A stretch of 19,132 nt of DNA from Rhodospirillaceae bacterium UBA4468 (GTDB lineage Bacteria; Pseudomonadota; Alphaproteobacteria; Rhodospirillales; Casp-alpha2), in the NCBI GenBank assembly GCA_002389385.1, contig DGOK01000100.1, positions 1 to 19,132 of the forward strand. The letters run 5' to 3'. A program made the position numbers and the translations under genes. Positions 16,050-19,132 of the stretch are shown piece after piece. Each line of letters starts with the position of its first letter. The first letter of the stretch is position 1. Under the pieces are notes generated by a model, which worked only from the letters and a program-made list of their open reading frames with translations, did no database searches and had not been told where the DNA came from.

Positions 16050-16099
16050 AACCTCTCCCGCGGGAGAAGGTGGTGCAAAGCACCGGGTGAGGGGGGGGG
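16050..16099 (+). repeat. Fourth copy of the palindromic repeat, ending in a nine-G run
   Basis: ACCTCTCCCGCGGGAGAAGG, then GGTGC-AAA-GCACC, GGGTGA and nine G (16091-16099). It is the same element as in the tig-clpP gap and again lies straight after a terminator. The G9 run is a likely slippage site but is in non-coding DNA. Confidence 0.8.
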
Positions 16100-16127
16100 C
16101 AACATCCATTCTATAAAAATTTTATAC

Positions 16128-16290
16128 ATTCGAATCGGAACTGTTGATTCGCGTGTTTTCCGCAGAATTCTGCGGCTTACAGCCATATTTGAGTCAAATC
16201 GACAAAAATAACTAAAAAAAGCCATACCAAATAACGCTTTGTTTCCTGAGGGTTACGGGATTCGAATCGGTAAAGCCCAGAATTCTGCGG
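16128..16290. repeat. Cluster of perfect palindromes upstream of hup
   Basis: Five perfect palindromes lie in 163 bp without a gene: ATTCGAAT (16128-16135), CCGCAGAATTCTGCGG (16160-16175), ATTTGAGTCAAAT (16187-16199), GATTCGAATC (16259-16268) and CAGAATTCTG (16278-16287). Two modules recur in the same order: TTCGAATCGG (16129 and 16261) followed by CAGAATTCTGCGG (16163 and 16278), with spacers of 24 and 7 bp. The function is unknown; protein-binding sites or a decayed tandem duplication are both possible. Confidence 0.7.
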
Positions 16291-16308
16291 TTTTCCGGGG
16301 GTGTTTAA

Positions 16309-16338
16309 TTGACGCTGAGAGAGCGTCCGCACTAGATT
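16309..16338 (+). promoter_or_regulatory. Candidate promoter of hup
   Basis: TTGACG (16309-16314), 18 bp, TAGATT (16333-16338). The predicted leader is about 85 nt. It lies 18 bp beyond the palindrome cluster. Confidence 0.5.
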
Positions 16339-16430
16339 TATCTCGAGCGCCGCTTCTTGGGAGCTAAATGTTGTTTCTCAGGAAAGCGGATGTAACTTAT
16401 ATTCTCAAACCTTAAAAAGGGGCATGAGCC

Positions 16431-16703
16431 GTGAATAAAAATGATCTCGTCGCCGCAGTTGCGGATTCCGCAGGCTTGACGAAAGCCGATGCAACCAAAG
16501 CCGTTGATGCGGTATTTGATAACGTAACAAGTTCTTTGCAGGGTGGTGGTGAAGTCCGTCTCGTTGGCTTCGGAACGTTCTCCGTCGTTGACCGCAAAGC
16601 AACAACAGGTCGTAACCCACGTACGGGTGAGACAATCCAGATTCCAGCTTCTAAACAGCCTAAGTTTAAAGCTGGCAAAGGTCTTAAAGACGCCGTCAAC
16701 TAA
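16431..16703 (+). CDS. hup: Histone-like DNA-binding protein HU
   Basis: A complete 90-residue HU/IHF-family protein starting with GTG. It opens MNKNDLVAAVADSAGLTKAD, typical of HU. The core GFGTFSVVDRKATTGRNPRTG (47-67) leads into the beta arms, with the Pro that wedges into DNA in the IQIPASKQPKFKAGK segment. HU bends and compacts DNA and is very abundant. The GTG start is supported by AAAGGGG about 8 bp upstream. An ATG at 16424 is out of frame and gives only ATG AGC CGT GAA TAA, overlapping the true start. It is monocistronic by layout, with its own promoter and terminator, in the conserved place after lon. Confidence 0.95.
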   Translation: MNKNDLVAAVADSAGLTKADATKAVDAVFDNVTSSLQGGGEVRLVGFGTFSVVDRKATTGRNPRTGETIQIPASKQPKFKAGKGLKDAVN

Positions 16704-16727
16704 TCGACGTTTTTATATCTTGTGAAT

Positions 16728-16759
16728 ACGCCGGCCCTTGTGGCCGGCGTTTTCTTTTT
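16728..16759 (+). terminator. Rho-independent terminator of hup
   Basis: ACGCCGGCC, loop CTTGT, GGCCGGCGT, then TTTCTTTTT. A 9-bp GC-rich stem. Confidence 0.93.
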
Positions 16760-16776
16760 AGGATGCATTTCAGGGG

Positions 16777-16805
16777 TTGCTGAAAGCTGCGCGCCGAAGT
16801 ATATC
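16777..16805 (+). promoter_or_regulatory. Candidate promoter of tRNA-Val
   Basis: TTGCTG (16777-16782), 17 bp, TATATC (16800-16805), only 11 bp before the mature tRNA 5' end. Confidence 0.45.
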
Positions 16806-16816
16806 AACCGTCGAAT

Positions 16817-16892
16817 GGGCGATTAGCTCAGCTGGGAGAGCATCTCGTTTACACCGAGAGGGTCGGCGGTTCGAGCCCGTCATCGCCCACCA
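16817..16892 (+). tRNA. tRNA-Val (anticodon UAC)
   Basis: A 76-nt tRNA. Acceptor strands GGGCGAT and ATCGCCC pair, and the CCA end is encoded. The anticodon stem TCTCG/CGAGA holds loop TTTACAC, giving UAC for valine. D-arm (GCTC...GAGC) and T-loop TTCGAGC are normal. Confidence 0.97.
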
Positions 16893-16954
16893 TTCACCTT
16901 AAATTATGGCTCTACGTCCCGTCAGTTCTCAACTGATGGATGTTGCCATGTCTA

Positions 16955-16995
16955 CTCGTGTACAAAGTCATCGTGACTGTTTCTCATGACACGAG
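16955..16995 (+). promoter_or_regulatory. Inverted repeat that could cover the redoxin ribosome binding site
   Basis: CTCGTGT (16955-16961) pairs with ACACGAG (16989-16995), which overlaps the GAGGT Shine-Dalgarno at 16993-16997. GTCAT (16967-16971) with ATGAC (16986-16990) is a competing pairing. RNA-level control is possible but unproven, and chance is not excluded. Confidence 0.25.
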
Positions 16996-17007
16996 GTAAG
17001 AATTGAT

Positions 17008-17535
17008 ATGTTGCTTGATACACCAATCGGCGACTTTGGATGGAAAGCGCCTCATTTCACGCTCAGCGATCCAGATGGGCAGGATGACGAGATGCAGGCG
17101 CAACTCGGCGAGCAAGGCCTCCTGATCGCGTTCATCTGCAATCACTGCCACTAGATAGCTAAGAGGCTATCAGCCGATACAGACGCGCTTATGGAGTAGG
17201 GAATCAACGTCCTCGCAGTCATGTCAAATGACGATCAAAGCGTTGTGCAGGATTCACCGCCCAAGATGAAATTATTCTCAAAGCAATATGGCTTTAACTT
17301 TCCTTATCTGATCGATGAAGATCAATCCGTGGGCAGGGCTTATGGCGCCGTATGCACGCCAGACTTTTTTGATTTCAAAAAATCAAGCGAACTTCAATGT
17401 CGGGGGCGTCTTGATAACCTGCGTATGGGTCAAGAAACTAAGTGGGACCGGGAGCTCGTCGATGCGATGCTGATGATCTCGAAGACTAGGCGTGGTCCTG
17501 AGCAACAAGTCCCAAGCATGGGGTGCTCAATATAA
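17008..17535 (+). pseudogene. Thioredoxin-like redoxin (AhpC/TSA type), two in-frame TAG codons
   Basis: From the ATG at 17008, with GAGGT 10 bp upstream, one frame runs to TAA at 17533-17535 but contains TAG at 17152-17154 and 17197-17199. It starts MLLDTPIGDFGWKAPHF, the redoxin N-terminus, and reaches ICNHCH with the active-site pair Cys44 and Cys47. Relatives continue CNHCPYVKA; here that part is shortened to CH-stop-IAKRL, which suggests a small deletion as well. The second TAG stands where LMEQGI is expected, so CAG to TAG. The rest, from GINVLAVMSND to the usual ending PSMGCSI, is well preserved. ATG at 17221 opens 104 residues of the C-terminal half, which lacks the CxxC and would be inactive as a redoxin. 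Confidence 0.85.
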
Positions 17536-17624
17536 TGGCGCGATCATTAACACAATTCAGTAAACCTGCATTTGCTCAATGTTGAGTTATCGACAAGGTT
17601 TTTCATTACCTGCGCTGTCATAGC

Positions 17625-17653
17625 TTGACACCATGATAGGGGTGCTTTAGATC
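17625..17653 (+). promoter_or_regulatory. Candidate promoter of tRNA-Asp
   Basis: A perfect TTGACA (17625-17630), 17 bp, TAGATC (17648-17653), 42 bp before the tRNA. Its TAGA-type -10 matches those of hup and tRNA-Leu. Confidence 0.5.
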
Positions 17654-17695
17654 ATCGCTTCCGTTGATGCTTTACGGTGTTAGCGACCCTGGTTA

Positions 17696-17772
<77 letters not shown>

Positions 17773-17789
17773 TTTTCTTAAAATTATGT

Positions 17790-17815
17790 ATTCTCAGTGC
17801 AAATGAGAATTTGCA
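17790..17815. promoter_or_regulatory. Overlapping inverted repeats, weakly Fur-box-like
   Basis: ATTCTCA-7-TGAGAAT (17790-17810) overlaps TGCAAAT-4-ATTTGCA (17798-17815). The stretch 17799-17817 matches 12 of 19 bases of the E. coli Fur consensus by my count. It lies 235-260 bp before the His-rich gene. I see no gene or other clear signal in 17773-18049. Confidence 0.35.
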
Positions 17816-18049
17816 TCATATAAATCTCCAAGAAACATGAAAAAGACATCGATTATAAAAATCTGTGGCTGAAAGTGTTTTCTTAGTGATGAATATTCTC
17901 AAATCCGAGTCTCATCTCAAGCAAACGTCCATCCAATTATAGAATTTGAGCTCTTACCACATTCTCTATCGAGTGCATTGATCTCTTATCCGCCGCCGAA
18001 GTATCAATAAAGAACTTGCCTAAATATAAACTATTTCATAGATGTGATA

Positions 18050-18442
18050 ATGAAGAGAAAGAGGGCAATCGACGCCGTTCGTTTTAAAAAATTCAAGACC
18101 TACCGGAGATTACTCGCGTTACTAATGCTGCTGGCAACAACACTTGGTCCTATTGCTCATGCACAAACGAACGAGATAATTTATCCTATTGTGTTGGAAG
18201 ATGCAGCGGAATCTGGTCATTTGCATAATCACGGGCATGCTAACGACATCGATCATCCTAAAGATCGGACGTTCAATCACTCGTATGACCATAATCTGGC
18301 TGATCATTCCCACGACGTGCCCGGGATTTCTATAATACTAAGCAAAACGCTCCCTAATTCATTCAATGACCGGCAATCAATTTCCACGACCTCACTTGTT
18401 GATCATTTATCCTTCAGTATTGATCGACCGCCCCGCATTTGA
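18050..18442 (+). CDS. Secreted His-rich protein of unknown function
   Basis: A 130-residue protein (from ATG 18050; GTG 18044 would add two residues). A long basic start (MKRKRAIDAVRFKKFKTYRR) leads into a hydrophobic core LLALLMLLATTLGPIAHA and a likely signal peptidase site after AHA. The mature part is rich in histidine and aspartate between about residues 55 and 92, with HLHNHGHANDIDH and NHSYDHNLADHSHD. Such stretches bind transition metals in many periplasmic proteins, so metal buffering is a reasonable guess. The last 40 residues show no known domain. It lies 68 bp before a HupE/UreJ-type gene and could share its transcript. No family is recognised, and the ribosome binding site is weak. 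Confidence 0.65.
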   Translation: MKRKRAIDAVRFKKFKTYRRLLALLMLLATTLGPIAHAQTNEIIYPIVLEDAAESGHLHNHGHANDIDHPKDRTFNHSYDHNLADHSHDVPGISIILSKTLPNSFNDRQSISTTSLVDHLSFSIDRPPRI

Positions 18443-18465
18443 TCTCGCTGCCAAAGCAGTTAGTC

Positions 18466-18485
18466 GCCCGATAAGGGCCTTTTTT
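18466..18485 (+). terminator. Short terminator or attenuator between the His-rich gene and hupE-like gene
   Basis: GCCC, loop GATAA, GGGC, C, then six T. The stem is only 4 bp, so it may end transcription partly and lower expression of the second gene. Confidence 0.45.
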
Positions 18486-18510
18486 AATCAATCAAATACG
18501 GAATAATTAC

Positions 18511-19132
18511 ATGTCACAAACATCACCTAAGGGTGACGGCTGGCCACTTTCTGCTGCAAGTCGATGCCTATTCTTTATTGGAATCACACTAGCGATCCTA
18601 TTCACATTTGCAGATCCTGTTTTTGCTCATGCGGTCGCCAATGGCGACAAGGGCTACATCCAGGAAGTTTATGGTGTCCTCTTGATACCCTTCACCTACC
18701 TGGGCGCAAAACACATGATGACAGGATATGATCATATCTTGTTCTTGTTCGGAGTGATTTTCTTTCTTTACCAAATGAAACACATAGCAATCTATGTGAC
18801 GATCTTTGCGATAGGCCACTCAACCACAATGCTTATCGGCGTGATATTTGATTTTGGAATCAATAGTTTCATTATTGACGCCATCATCGGTCTCTCAATT
18901 GTCTACAAAGCCCTCGATAACATCGGCGCTTACCAGCGTTGGTTTGGTGTACAGCCTAATACAAAGCTGGCGACGTTGATTTTTGGCCTTTGCCATGGCT
19001 TCGGCTTGGCATCAAAAATCATTGAGTATGACATCGCCAAAGACGGCCTTGTCCCTAATTTATTGGCATTCAATGTAGGTGTCGAAATCGGACAATTATT
19101 GGCGCTTGGCGCAATCCTCGTATTGATGGGTT
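18511..19132 (+). CDS. HupE/UreJ-family membrane protein, 3' end outside the window
   Basis: The ATG at 18511 opens 207 residues with no stop before the window ends. An N-terminal hydrophobic segment (about 20-38) ends in FAHA, a likely signal peptide. The family motif is YLGAKHMMTGYDHILFLFG (63-81), with His68, Asp74 and His75. IGHSTTM (101-107, His103) and LCHGFGLASKI (160-170, His162) lie in later helices. HupE and UreJ proteins are small membrane carriers thought to move nickel or cobalt for hydrogenase or urease; some relatives serve other metals. No hydrogenase or urease gene is visible here, so the metal is unknown. The His-rich secreted protein just upstream fits a metal-handling pair. 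Confidence 0.85.
   Translation, partial: MSQTSPKGDGWPLSAASRCLFFIGITLAILFTFADPVFAHAVANGDKGYIQEVYGVLLIPFTYLGAKHMMTGYDHILFLFGVIFFLYQMKHIAIYVTIFAIGHSTTMLIGVIFDFGINSFIIDAIIGLSIVYKALDNIGAYQRWFGVQPNTKLATLIFGLCHGFGLASKIIEYDIAKDGLVPNLLAFNVGVEIGQLLALGAILVLMG

Noticed and set aside
146..17199. UAG reassigned to an amino acid, as several TAG codons lie inside good frames (146, 5945, 17152, 17197)
   Set aside because: The copD-like gene ends with TAG, the cyclase also has two in-frame TAA and two frameshifts, DUF302 is frameshifted, and none of the intact housekeeping genes contains an internal TAG. The only tRNAs here are Leu(UAG anticodon), Val and Asp, none of which reads UAG.

Overview
The window looks like a chromosome segment of an alphaproteobacterium of moderate GC content, probably Rhodospirillales-like; the genus cannot be told from sequence alone. 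The main reason is the block tig - clpP - clpX - lon - hup followed by tRNA-Val(UAC) and tRNA-Asp(GUC), a gene order typical of Alphaproteobacteria. The housekeeping genes here are intact and well conserved.

Layout. 1-2451 (+): the end of a bifunctional alpha/beta-hydrolase/OsmC gene broken by an amber codon, a DUF302 gene broken by a one-base frameshift, an intact orphan ParA-type ATPase and a small four-helix membrane protein (CopD-like). 2462-2534: two inverted copies of a palindromic repeat. 2581-3834 (-): D-amino-acid dehydrogenase DadA. 3944-5407 (+): the NAD(P)H-hydrate repair enzyme NnrD. 5477-7621: a class III adenylate/guanylate cyclase pseudogene with three stops and two frameshifts. 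7692-9116: malonyl-CoA decarboxylase. 9244-9328: tRNA-Leu(UAG). 9415-15990: trigger factor, ClpP, ClpX and Lon, a protein folding and degradation block with candidate heat-shock promoters before clpP and lon. 16100-16300: a gene-free stretch crowded with perfect palindromes. 16431-16703: HU. 16817-17772: tRNA-Val, a redoxin pseudogene with two amber codons, and tRNA-Asp. 18050-19132: a secreted His-rich protein and the start of a HupE/UreJ-type membrane protein that runs off the window.

Two themes stand out. First, four accessory genes (hydrolase/OsmC, DUF302, cyclase, redoxin) are broken while the genes between them are clean. This suggests recent gene loss under relaxed selection, as in a host-associated or newly specialised lineage, although assembly error must be excluded for the single-lesion cases. 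Second, the intergenic regions hold two families of palindromic repeats whose copies differ by paired, compensatory stem changes, plus an unexplained palindrome cluster before hup and a 23-bp palindrome placed inside the likely promoter of the dead cyclase. The His-rich protein/HupE pair is the best candidate for a little-described system, probably in transition-metal handling.
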